Source of the DNA: Sphingomonas abaci
GTDB taxonomy: Bacteria; Pseudomonadota; Alphaproteobacteria; Sphingomonadales; Sphingomonadaceae
DNA: 64,000 nucleotides
NCBI RefSeq assembly: GCF_014199625.1
Contig: NZ_JACHNY010000010.1
Coordinates: forward strand, 22,053-86,052
Reading direction: 5' to 3'
Shown here: one piece after another, positions 56,681 to 64,000 of the stretch
How positions within the stretch are numbered: position 1 is the stretch's first letter
Layout: each line of letters begins with the position of its first letter
Made by a program: the position numbers and the translations under genes
The notes under the pieces: generated by a model
Told to the model about the DNA's origin: nothing
What the model saw: the letters and a program-made list of their open reading frames with translations, nothing else
The model's database searches: none

Positions 56681-57786
56681 TGTCGTTCGGCGATCGCGAG
56701 GACGAGCTATGGGAGGCGATGAAGCCAAGCTTCAAGCCGCGCCTCGTCAGTGATCCGAACGTCAGATATGCCCGGCACGTCGTCAATGGCACGGGACCGT
56801 TTGCGTCTAGATCGCCGGCAGCGTCGCATCATCGAGGAGACGCCCGGGCTACGCTGGCGCGTGTCGTTCGACGCACGCCCGAAGTGCTCGTCAAGGTGAC
56901 CGGACGGAAGAAGGGCGCCAAGCATCTCGCTGCACATTTCGATTATATCGGCCGCCACGGCGACATCCGGATCGAGACGCGCGATGGCGAGCAGATCACG
57001 ACGAAGGAGGACGCGCAGCGGATCGCGGACGAGTGGTCCGATCCGCTTTACTGGCGCCAGGGCACGACCGTGTCGGCCGTGGCAATGGTGTTTTCCATGC
57101 CGGCGGGAACCGATCCGGAGACCGTAAAGCAGGCGGTTCGTGACGCGGCCGAGCGGATGATCGGCGACAACCATGATTATCTCATGGCGCTGCATACGGA
57201 CACGCCGCGCCCGCATGTCCATCTCACGGTCCAAGCCGAGGGCCTTGATCGCAAGCGCTTCGATCCAAGGCGGGAGGATCTGTTTCGCTTTCGGGAGTCG
57301 TTCGCGGAGGCGCTCCGCAGTCGCGGTGTCGAGGCCGAAGCAACGCCACGCTACACGCGAGGCCAGGGGAGAGCCGGCACCAGCATGGCGCTGACGCAGC
57401 TCCGCGCACGCATACGTAGCGGCGCTTCGCGTCAGCCAACCGACGTCGACCTACGGCAAGCGCGCGAGGCGATGCAGATCGCGCTTGGGAAGGCGCAGCA
57501 GCCCGCCTTTGTGTCCAAAACGCGGGCGCGTTGGCAGGACACCAAGCGGCGCTATGAGGCAGCCGCCGAACGGCTCGACCGCAGCCCAGATCGCGAGGAC
57601 CGCAACCTCGCGCGCGACCTGCGGCAGTTCCTTCAGGAGCAGGCGAGCATCGACACTGTTCCGGATCGGATGCTGCGCGAGGCTGAGGCGCGCGTGCTGG
57701 ATGCGGAAAGGCGAACCAGGAGCGAACCGGCACAGGAGCAGGGTGTGCCACGTGGCACACCTCCACCTCCGTCGAGGCGGCGATGA
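56680..57786 (+). CDS. Relaxase / mobilisation nuclease (MobP-like)
   Basis: A 368-residue relaxase. The active-site region shows KKGAKHLAAHFDYIGRHGDI with candidate Tyr89. The metal-binding motif HTDTPRPHVHLTVQAEG (His172, His179, His181) is the HUH triad. A C-terminal coiled charged part follows. It nicks oriT and pilots the strand. The last codons (GVPRGTP) are the parS-like copy 3. The small size suggests mobilisation rather than a full conjugative relaxase with helicase. Confidence 0.9.
   Translation: MSFGDREDELWEAMKPSFKPRLVSDPNVRYARHVVNGTGPFASRSPAASHHRGDARATLARVVRRTPEVLVKVTGRKKGAKHLAAHFDYIGRHGDIRIETRDGEQITTKEDAQRIADEWSDPLYWRQGTTVSAVAMVFSMPAGTDPETVKQAVRDAAERMIGDNHDYLMALHTDTPRPHVHLTVQAEGLDRKRFDPRREDLFRFRESFAEALRSRGVEAEATPRYTRGQGRAGTSMALTQLRARIRSGASRQPTDVDLRQAREAMQIALGKAQQPAFVSKTRARWQDTKRRYEAAAERLDRSPDREDRNLARDLRQFLQEQASIDTVPDRMLREAEARVLDAERRTRSEPAQEQGVPRGTPPPPSRRR
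57742..57761. repeat. parS-like palindrome, copy 3
   Basis: GGTGTGCCACGTGGCACACC, 20 bases, inside the relaxase 3' end. Identical to copy 1 over all 20 bases. Confidence 0.8.
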
Positions 57787-57912
57787 GCGTCACGGACCCG
57801 ACGCCTTCAGACCGGTGCTGGAATCGGGAGACAATTCGTCGAGAACGGCATACCTCTTCCACCCGCGAGAGTGGACGTTTAGGGCCCGCGTCAAAGGGGT
57901 GCAGGGGGTTGG
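57787..57912. other. Gap between relaxase and defence cassette
   Basis: 126 bases with no gene. The cassette's promoter would be expected here, but no good -35/-10 pair was seen by eye. Confidence 0.4.
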
Positions 57913-59001
57913 ATGACTGATTTCAGGGAAGTGTCGCCCCCAACGCTGCCTAAAACCCTCCCGAACGTCGGACAATTTCAAAGCGGCCCTCCTATCGCCC
58001 CGATCGCACGGCTGATGATCTACAGCCCCGACGACTGGGAAACCTTCATTGAAGAGTGGGTCTCGGCCGCGCTCAGCGCATCATACAAGTCGGTTGCTCG
58101 GTTCACTGGCAGCGGCGACAAAGGCATCGACGTTGCCGGGTTCGTCGACGCAAACGGCCTGAACGGCGTCTGGGACAACTTTCAGTGCAAGCACTACGCT
58201 CAGCCCCTGTCACCGACCGTGGCGTGGCCGGAGATTGGGAAAATCCTGTGGTTCTCCTTCAACGGCCACTACACTGCGCCACGCGCCTATTATCTCGTCG
58301 CGCCGCGCGGCGTCGGGACCAAGCTTAACTTGCTGCTCGGTCACGCCGCTAACCTTAAGGCTGAGACGAAGAAGGTTTGGGCGAAGAACATAGCGGAGAG
58401 CATCACTGGCACACAGAGTGTCGATCTAACCGGCGCTTTTGCCGCGTACGTCGACAAGTTCGATTTTTCGATCTTCAAGGCGATCTCGCCGCGAGAGCTT
58501 ATCGAGCAGCATCGGAAGACGCCATATTTCTTCGAGCGCTTTGGCGGGGAGCTACCTGCGCGTCCGCTTCCCGAGAAGCCACCCGAAGCCGTGCAGGGTC
58601 ACGAACAACGTTATGTTGAGCACCTTCTTGCCGCGTATGCCGAACACAAGAAGGAAGCGATCGCCGACATAGCGGCGCTCAAGAAGTGGAAACCGCTCAG
58701 CGATCACCTGAACCGTCAGCGCGAGAGTTTTTACCACGCCGAGGCGTTCCGGGTATTTCTTCGCGAGAAGGTCGACCCTGGCACATTCGAAAGCCTGCAG
58801 GACGAGATCCACGACGGCGTCATTGATACCGCCGAGGGCACGTTCGTCGACGGGTTCGAGCGCGTAAAGGCTGTCACTCAGGCGTCTCAGACCGTTCCGC
58901 TCGATGCACACCCGCTTGGATCGAGCGCGTTCGTGAAGGATCGTCACGGGATCTGCCATCAGCTCGCCAACGACGATCGTCTGCGATGGACACAGCCGTG
59001 A
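57913..59001 (+). CDS. Nuclease-like component of an ABC-three-component-type system
   Basis: A 362-residue soluble protein. The N-terminal part has a restriction-endonuclease-like core: WETFIEEWVSAAL (Glu48/49), FTGSGDKGIDVAGFVD with Asp73, and WDNFQCKHYAQPL with Gln91-x-Lys93, i.e. a PD-(D/E)xK-type arrangement. The rest is helical. It is followed by a small middle protein and a Rad50-like ATPase, the order of ABC-three-component conflict systems. It probably cuts nucleic acid once licensed by the ATPase. No closer family is recognised. Confidence 0.75.
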   Translation: MTDFREVSPPTLPKTLPNVGQFQSGPPIAPIARLMIYSPDDWETFIEEWVSAALSASYKSVARFTGSGDKGIDVAGFVDANGLNGVWDNFQCKHYAQPLSPTVAWPEIGKILWFSFNGHYTAPRAYYLVAPRGVGTKLNLLLGHAANLKAETKKVWAKNIAESITGTQSVDLTGAFAAYVDKFDFSIFKAISPRELIEQHRKTPYFFERFGGELPARPLPEKPPEAVQGHEQRYVEHLLAAYAEHKKEAIADIAALKKWKPLSDHLNRQRESFYHAEAFRVFLREKVDPGTFESLQDEIHDGVIDTAEGTFVDGFERVKAVTQASQTVPLDAHPLGSSAFVKDRHGICHQLANDDRLRWTQP

Positions 59002-59486
59002 GCAACGGCAATCTGACCTTCAACGGCCCGTTCGAGGCGGGAATGCGGGCGGTAGCCATTCTCGCCGCGGCATTCCCACGCGAACTCGACATCCAGCGTC
59101 TGACGGCCTTCGATTACCTCCTGGTGCATACCGAGATGTTAGGAGGGCCGGAGGATCTTCATCCTGAAACCCCAATATCGACGCCAGCTACGCAGGTGCG
59201 CCGGAGCATCGTGCAGGACGGCTTGCACCTGATGATGACACGCGACCTAGTCGCTCGATCGGCGCGTGAGGACGGCATCGTATACCAGGCAGGAGAGCTC
59301 GCGGAGACCTTCTTGGACGCGTTGCAATCGCCGTATTCGACGGAGCTTAAGAGCCGAGCCACTTGGCTAGTCGACCACCTTGGCTCGTATGAAGAAGGTG
59401 AGTTCGACAAGCTGATGCGCCGGTTCTTCGACCAGTGGGTTATGGAGTTCCAGCATGTCGAGCAAAGCTTAGGCGGAGCGGCATGA
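58986..59486 (+). CDS. ABC-three-component middle component
   Basis: A 166-residue helical protein with FEAGMRAVAILAAAFPRELD, LTAFDYLLVHTEMLGGPEDL and LVARSAREDGIVYQAGELAE, an HTH-like small adaptor as found between the effector and ATPase genes of ABC-three-component operons. It overlaps the nuclease gene by 16 bases and the ATPase start by ATGA. A GTG at 58998, overlapping the nuclease stop as GTGA, is an equally good start. Confidence 0.7.
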   Translation: MDTAVSNGNLTFNGPFEAGMRAVAILAAAFPRELDIQRLTAFDYLLVHTEMLGGPEDLHPETPISTPATQVRRSIVQDGLHLMMTRDLVARSAREDGIVYQAGELAETFLDALQSPYSTELKSRATWLVDHLGSYEEGEFDKLMRRFFDQWVMEFQHVEQSLGGAA

Positions 59487-61369
59487 GTGTGCGGTTGCGC
59501 CTTTGCTCGTTGAGCTATCATGGCCCGTTCCGGAAACCTGCCGTCGTGACGTTCAAGCCCGGCATGAACGTGATCTATGGTGCGTCGAACACCGGGAAGT
59601 CATTCATCGTTGATACGATCGACTTCATGCTTGGGGGTAAGGGCCCGCTTCGCGACATCCCAGAGCGGGTCGGCTACAAACATGTGCTCTTGGGCATGGA
59701 GACGACCGTAGGCGATCAGTTCACGATCGGCCGCGCCGTCGATGGCGGCCCTTTCGTCCTTTATGAAGGCTTGTTTGCGGAGGAGATGCCGTCGATCGAC
59801 GGGAAGGTACTCGCCGATCAGCACAACGACAGGCGCGATGATAATCTGTCGGCATTTTTGCTTGAGAAGCTGGGCTTGGCGCACAAGCGTGTCCGCCGAA
59901 ATAAGAAGGGAGACACGAACAGCCTCAGTTTTCGAAATCTCGCTCGACTCGTGGTCATCAACGAGGAAGAGATTATTCAGCAGAGATCTCCGCTTTCAGA
60001 CGGCGGGTATGGGATGGGGGACACCGCGAACACGTCGGTGTTCAAGCTGCTTCTGACAGGAGTGGACGACACCTCGCTTGCTGCAGCCAAGACGCGTTCG
60101 CCGGAAGATCAAACCCGGGACGCACAAATCCTGCTGCTCGATCAGCTTATCGCGGATTATCGGAAACAGGTGAAGGATCTCGCGGGGTCGGACGAGCTTC
60201 AGGAGCAGCTCGATAAGCTCGAGGCGGCCATGGAAGGTCAAAGTGAGCAGCTAGCGATTTCGGAAGCAGGCTTCCGCACCGCGTCGACCGAGCGCCGCGA
60301 CCTGGCTCGACGGGTAGAAGAAGGGCGCAACCGCCTCGCCGAGATCACGGTTCTCCTCGAACGTTTTCTGCTGCTTGGCGCTCATTATCGATCCGACCTC
60401 GCACGACTCGAAGCAATCGCCGAGGCTGGAACGCTGTTTGGTGCTTTGGGCGAGGTTGACTGCCCCTTATGCGGGGCTGCTCCAGACCAGCATAAGCAAA
60501 CCGATGATTGCGAGGGTAATGCCAGCCTTATCGCCGCTGCGGCTCGTGCTGAAATCGCGAAGATCACGTCCCGACAGGCCGATCTCGATTCCACGATAGA
60601 TGCGCTCAGGAACGAAGCTGTTCAGTTTGAACGGCGACTGCCACGTCTGGAAGAGCGGCTCACCGCTGTGGCAGGTGAGATCGATCGGGTGGTCGCTCCC
60701 AATCTGAAGCAGCTCCGTTCGAGTTATCGGCAGCTCGCGGACAAGACCGGTGAAGTCCGTGAAGGCATCGCAGTCCATCGGGGCTTGCTGGATTTCGAGG
60801 ATCGAAAGGCGAAGCTCGAACGCGAAATGGCAGACGGATCCGGTAGCTCGAGCACCGCGGACGTCGATCTATCAACCAGCACGGCCGACAGATTTGCGAC
60901 CATCGTTCGAGACGTGTTGAAGGCGTGGCACTTCCCAGGCGTGGATCGTGTTCACTTTGATATGAAGGTCCGCGACCTTGTCATCAACGGGAAGGCGCGT
61001 ACCTCATTCGGGAAGGGGCTTCGTGCGATCACGCAAACAGCGTTCTCGACAGGTCTCCTTGAGTATTGCGTGGCGGAAAAGACGCCCCATCCCGGCTTCC
61101 TTGTCGTTGACTCGCCACTCCTGTCCTACCGGGAGCCTGACGGAGCGGCGGACGACCTCCGCAGCACGGATCTGAACGATCACTTCTACTCGTATTTCGA
61201 GAGCTGGGGGAGCGACCGACAGGTTTTAATCGTGGAGAATACCGATCCCCCTGCGAACGTGAAAGCCAGTCCCCAAGCAGTGATGTTCACCGGGATCGAG
61301 GGGTTGGGTCGAGCCGGCTTGTTCCCGGCGCCCCAGGCGGCAAGCGAGGAGCCTGCAGCATCAGACTAG
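59483..61369 (+). CDS. Rad50/SMC-like ATPase (DUF3732-type) of ABC-three-component system
   Basis: A 628-residue ABC-family ATPase. The N-terminal Walker A is IYGASNTGKSFIVDTIDFML (33-40 GASNTGKS). Coiled coil from about 210 to 310 and again from 345 to 440 flanks a zinc-hook-like CPLCGA at 327-332. The C-terminal lobe has LVVDSPLLSYREPDG (Walker B region). This Rad50-like layout without Mre11 fits the DUF3732 family. It presumably senses a DNA structure or invading plasmid/phage and triggers the nuclease. Confidence 0.8.
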   Translation: MSVRLRLCSLSYHGPFRKPAVVTFKPGMNVIYGASNTGKSFIVDTIDFMLGGKGPLRDIPERVGYKHVLLGMETTVGDQFTIGRAVDGGPFVLYEGLFAEEMPSIDGKVLADQHNDRRDDNLSAFLLEKLGLAHKRVRRNKKGDTNSLSFRNLARLVVINEEEIIQQRSPLSDGGYGMGDTANTSVFKLLLTGVDDTSLAAAKTRSPEDQTRDAQILLLDQLIADYRKQVKDLAGSDELQEQLDKLEAAMEGQSEQLAISEAGFRTASTERRDLARRVEEGRNRLAEITVLLERFLLLGAHYRSDLARLEAIAEAGTLFGALGEVDCPLCGAAPDQHKQTDDCEGNASLIAAAARAEIAKITSRQADLDSTIDALRNEAVQFERRLPRLEERLTAVAGEIDRVVAPNLKQLRSSYRQLADKTGEVREGIAVHRGLLDFEDRKAKLEREMADGSGSSSTADVDLSTSTADRFATIVRDVLKAWHFPGVDRVHFDMKVRDLVINGKARTSFGKGLRAITQTAFSTGLLEYCVAEKTPHPGFLVVDSPLLSYREPDGAADDLRSTDLNDHFYSYFESWGSDRQVLIVENTDPPANVKASPQAVMFTGIEGLGRAGLFPAPQAASEEPAASD

Positions 61370-61383
61370 GGGCATGACGGCCA

Positions 61384-61405
61384 GGGTGTGCCACGTGGCA
61401 CACCC
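61384..61405. repeat. parS-like palindrome, copy 4
   Basis: A 22-base perfect palindrome, the longest copy, with core TGTGCCACGTGGCACA at 61387-61402 flanked by GGG and CCC. It lies in the 54-base gap between the convergent ATPase and LPD7 genes. With copies 2 and 3 it brackets the defence cassette. Confidence 0.8.
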
Positions 61406-61423
61406 GGCTGTGCTCGCGCCCAG

Positions 61424-62161
61424 TCACCGGGATCGCGATTTTTGCAAGACTTGGTCCTGGGTCATCTCGCGCACCTGTTGCTCCTGTCGAGCCTTCACCT
61501 CGATGCCGGCGATGGCCTCGCCGCGACCGAGCCGCGCCGCGACATCTTCCTTACGTTCCGCCACAAACTCGCGCCGCTTCTCGTGGTCGTTGGGGAAGCG
61601 GTCGGCTGCAACCGTCATCGCGAGCGCGACATGGCTTTGGGCCTTCCGCAGCTCCGGATCTTTTGCGTTCTGGACGTCTGACTGCCGGCGAAACCGCTCC
61701 GCCAGATCGGTTCGAGGCTCGGGCTGTTCTCTCGCGTCTCGCGCCTGGTTGGCAGTCCGCGTTGTTTGCCCTTGGTTGTCGGGAAGGCCGGCCTGCCGCG
61801 CTTGCTCGCGTTCGGCAGCAGCCTTCGTCTTGTCGTCGGGCTTGTAGCCATCGACCTTGATACCCTGTGCGGAGGCGGCGAGGTAGGCCGCTCGCTGGAA
61901 CTCGGCGTCGCCGCTGACCTTGATCGACGTCCACCCATTCTCTTTCGCGAGCCGGATCAGGTCAGGGAGGGAGTCCCGGTCCTTGGCCTTGATGCGATCC
62001 GGCGTGATCGTCGCGACCGGCTGCTTGTCGTGTGCGCTCCGATAAAGCTTGTTCCCGACCCGCAGAAACCGTGAGTCCAGCTCAGGCGGCACTTCCATCG
62101 GTCGCCTACGGCGGGCCTCGCCTTCCTTGCCGGCGCCGGCAGCTTCGACATTTTCAACCAT
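61424..62161 (-). CDS. LPD7-domain conjugation-associated protein
   Basis: A 245-residue protein. The middle (RFLRVGNKLYRSAHDKQPVA, LPDLIRLAKENGWTSIKVSG, DAEFQRAAYLAASAQGIKVD, GYKPD) is the LPD7 (large polyvalent protein) domain found in plasmid mobilisation and TraI/DNA-primase-type proteins. The C-terminal part is a charged helical tail. It starts one base after the TraG-like stop, so the two form an operon. Function in transfer is inferred; alternative start MEVPPELD. Confidence 0.75.
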   Translation of the reverse strand: MVENVEAAGAGKEGEARRRRPMEVPPELDSRFLRVGNKLYRSAHDKQPVATITPDRIKAKDRDSLPDLIRLAKENGWTSIKVSGDAEFQRAAYLAASAQGIKVDGYKPDDKTKAAAEREQARQAGLPDNQGQTTRTANQARDAREQPEPRTDLAERFRRQSDVQNAKDPELRKAQSHVALAMTVAADRFPNDHEKRREFVAERKEDVAARLGRGEAIAGIEVKARQEQQVREMTQDQVLQKSRSR

Positions 62162-62162
62162 G

Positions 62163-63836
62163 TCACCGCTCCTGTTCTATTACACCAACGACCTCGTCGC
62201 CACGCTGCTCGGCCGACACGTCGATAAGCATGTCGGGGTGATCCTGGGTAACGACGCAATCCATTGCGAACGTGAACGGGTCAGGGTCCGTGAGCTGGTC
62301 GAATGTCGGCATCGCGCAGTCGGGCAGGTCTTCGTCGTCGCGCAACGTGCGCGGGATCGGGGGCACTTCCGGCGCCGGCTCGACACGCGCACGAAAGAGT
62401 CCGTCCGCATAGTAGCGGATCTTGTCGCCGTGGATCGGAGGTATGCCGCCCCGGAGGAGCAGCAATTCGCTATCCGGAAATTGCATCAGCTCCTGCGGGA
62501 GCAGAAGGGCTCGGCGCTGGTCCGACATGGACTTGGAGCGGTTCGCCAGGACGCCGTGGATCGTGAGCGACTTTGTGATGGATTCCTGCCCGACGTAGCC
62601 GATCCGCTCGGACAGCTCGTTTGCCACCCGCAGCTCCTTGGGAGTGAACGCGACCTCGACGCCGCAGTTGGCGACGATCTCGTTGGCGATATGCTCGCCA
62701 TAGACGGCGCGGAGCTGCGATCGGGATTGGATGACGGGCAGGAGCCGGATGCCGTAGCCGGCGACGTAGGAAAAGGCGCTGGCGATCACCTGTGCCCGCC
62801 CGATCCGCGCGAACTCGTCGAGGATGACGAGGACTTTGAGCGGCGTCTTGGCACCGGGCAGATCGCGCACGTTCAGGTCGACAAGCTGCTGAAACAGGAG
62901 GTTGTAGAGCGGCGCGACCCGATCCAGCTCGTCTGGGGAAACGCCGAGATAGATCGACATGCGCTTGGTGCGCAGCTCGCGCAGATCGAAGTCGCACTCC
63001 TCCGTCGCCGCGTCGACGCGGGGGTTGAGCCACAGGCTCAGCTTGGAGGTGACCGTCTGGACGATCCCGGCGAACGTATTGTCCGCCCCCGACGTGAAAT
63101 CGGCGAGGGCGTTGCGGCACCCCTGCGACAGAGCAAGCGAGCGATCCTCGAGGACGCGCTTGAAGAACCCGCGCGTGTCGCCCGTCGTCATCAGCCGATA
63201 GATCGAGCCGATGGTGAAGGGTTGGTCGGCGACCGCGAGGTAAGCACCGACACCGACAAAGGCGGTCCGCGCCGAGTCCGTCCAGAACGGTTCCCCACGT
63301 TCGGGAGGGACGAACAACATCGTTGCGATCTTTTGCAGCTCGATCACTACCTGGTCGGGATCGGTGCGATCGATGTAGCCGAGCGGGTTGTAGCGGGAGG
63401 TCCGCCCCTCCGGATCGGTCGGGTTGAACAGGTAAACCGCTTGGCCGTATTTCTTGCGAAAGCCCGCCGTCGCGTCCCAATTCTCACGCTTCACATCGAG
63501 GACGACGACCGACTCCTGCCATGACAGGAGGTTCGGAATGACGATGCCGACGCCCTTGCCCGAGCGGGTAGGGGCCTCGACGATGCAATGTTCGCTGCCG
63601 CCGAAGGTGAGGAACTTGCCACCCTTCTTACCCAGGACGATGCCGTCATCGGCGCGAAAGCCGGCGCGGCGGATTTCGCCTTCCTTGGCGAAGCGGGCGG
63701 CACCGTGGAGGGGCGGCTTCTGCTTCGCGACCCACCACAGCATCAGGCCGGCGATGATGACGCCGACCAGAGCACCCCCGGCAAGGGCCTTCAGCACCAC
63801 CGGGTCATGCCGGTAATACCAGAAGAACGCCGGCAT
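62163..63836 (-). CDS. traG: TraG/VirD4-type coupling protein, 5' end disrupted
   Basis: A T4SS coupling ATPase, 557 residues from the first ATG. Walker A is APTRSGKGVGIV (88-99), Walker B VLVILDEFARIG, and SLYLGVSP-type and LPVIQSRSQLRAVYGEHIAN motifs are intact. The open frame continues 26 codons upstream (LITSVVAWIYLGLP, remains of a first membrane helix) to a TGA at 63915-63917 without any start codon. So the natural N-terminus has been lost at about 63915, or the protein restarts at this ATG with one helix fewer. Confidence 0.85.
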   Translation of the reverse strand: MPAFFWYYRHDPVVLKALAGGALVGVIIAGLMLWWVAKQKPPLHGAARFAKEGEIRRAGFRADDGIVLGKKGGKFLTFGGSEHCIVEAPTRSGKGVGIVIPNLLSWQESVVVLDVKRENWDATAGFRKKYGQAVYLFNPTDPEGRTSRYNPLGYIDRTDPDQVVIELQKIATMLFVPPERGEPFWTDSARTAFVGVGAYLAVADQPFTIGSIYRLMTTGDTRGFFKRVLEDRSLALSQGCRNALADFTSGADNTFAGIVQTVTSKLSLWLNPRVDAATEECDFDLRELRTKRMSIYLGVSPDELDRVAPLYNLLFQQLVDLNVRDLPGAKTPLKVLVILDEFARIGRAQVIASAFSYVAGYGIRLLPVIQSRSQLRAVYGEHIANEIVANCGVEVAFTPKELRVANELSERIGYVGQESITKSLTIHGVLANRSKSMSDQRRALLLPQELMQFPDSELLLLRGGIPPIHGDKIRYYADGLFRARVEPAPEVPPIPRTLRDDEDLPDCAMPTFDQLTDPDPFTFAMDCVVTQDHPDMLIDVSAEQRGDEVVGVIEQER

Positions 63837-64000
63837 CTTGAATATGTCGAACTTTGCGCTGGGGAGTCCGAGGTAGATCCACGCGACGACCGACGTGATG
63901 AGGAAGGGAGCACCTCAAGGTTTGTGACACGGACAGCGGTAAGCTGAACAGGTAGCGAACAGGGCGGCTCAGGCCACCTTGGCTCCGGGTCCGCCGGCGA
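63837..64000. other. Right-edge sequence at a probable breakpoint
   Basis: Up to 63914 this is still coupling-protein coding sequence on the minus strand. From about 63915 (CTCAAGGTTTGTGACACGG) the DNA changes character and codes for nothing I recognise. It looks like the outer end of an inserted or recombined element that continues beyond the window. Confidence 0.5.

Noticed and set aside
2882..61405. The four palindromes as transcription terminators
   Set aside because: There is no T-run, two copies lie inside coding sequence, and the sequence itself (not just the symmetry) is conserved, which fits a protein-binding site better.
62049..63524. Long plus-strand frame opposite the coupling protein (about 491 codons)
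   Set aside because: Antisense to a clear TraG/VirD4 ATPase; composition is Arg/Asp-rich without domains.

Overview
The window looks like part of a large accessory replicon, most likely a mobilisable plasmid, of a sphingomonad-type alphaproteobacterium. This is inferred from high G+C (judged by eye), tightly overlapping operons, the RepA/iteron module, the MobC-relaxase type and the gene content. I could run no search, so the taxonomic call is inference. No chromosomal housekeeping block, rRNA, tRNA or CRISPR array was seen.

Layout. (1) 1-2.9 kb: an arsenic operon on the minus strand, arsR-arsC-acr3-arsN2-like-arsH, with an inverted-repeat operator over the arsR start. (2) 2.9-6.7 kb: an HNH nuclease, a zinc-finger-like hypothetical, a DUF3768 protein, a VbhA/Fic toxin-antitoxin pair and a remnant of an SRAP gene. 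(3) 6.9-15.9 kb: a long minus-strand run of membrane and metal genes (DedA, MgtC, HAD phosphatase, P1B ATPase with SPC motif, CDF, ZIP, bestrophin, two MliC-like lipoproteins, an orphan FliE, an SRPBCC protein). (4) 15.9-23.2 kb: a czcCBA-CDF efflux operon divergent from a CadR-like MerR regulator. (5) 23.2-33.8 kb: a copper region with a Csp-like storage protein, copCD, a CnrYXH-like sensor/anti-sigma/ECF-sigma module, copA, copB, PepSY, DUF305 and DUF411 proteins, a Cys-pair-rich peptide, and a MerR-controlled glutaredoxin-MauE fusion. (6) 33.8-50.4 kb: recombination and metabolic cargo: two serine resolvases, an ABC-2/HlyD/TolC export operon, TetR, PQQ glucose dehydrogenase, acyl-CoA ligase and dehydrogenase, and an IS481 element flanked by truncated genes. 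An IS1182-type transposase is also present, and matching 20-base inverted ends bracket 34.5-50.4 kb. (7) 50.4-64 kb: plasmid backbone: iterons, repA, a second replication-type protein, ssb, parAB, mobC, relaxase, an ABC-three-component-like defence operon, an LPD7 protein and a TraG/VirD4 coupling protein cut near the right edge.

How the parts work together. The most informative signal is a repeated promoter, TGAGGG-N16-CGTA(T/G), found six times between 23.2 and 31.0 kb with an invariant 16-base spacer. It precedes the Csp gene, copCD, the sigma operon itself, copA and both DUF305 genes, and one copy varies as CAAGGG. The ECF sigma gene is encoded in the middle of the set, downstream of a CnrX-like periplasmic sensor whose five candidate metal ligands match remembered CnrX spacing with a constant offset of two. 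This predicts a self-contained, sigma-controlled metal (probably copper) regulon.

For replicon maintenance, four copies of a perfect palindrome centred on TGTGCCACGTGGCACA resemble parS. They lie at 2.9, 56.0, 57.7 and 61.4 kb, which links the arsenic end and the backbone to the same ParB. The three-gene nuclease/middle-component/Rad50-like ATPase cassette between relaxase and coupling protein is the best candidate for a little-described conflict system.
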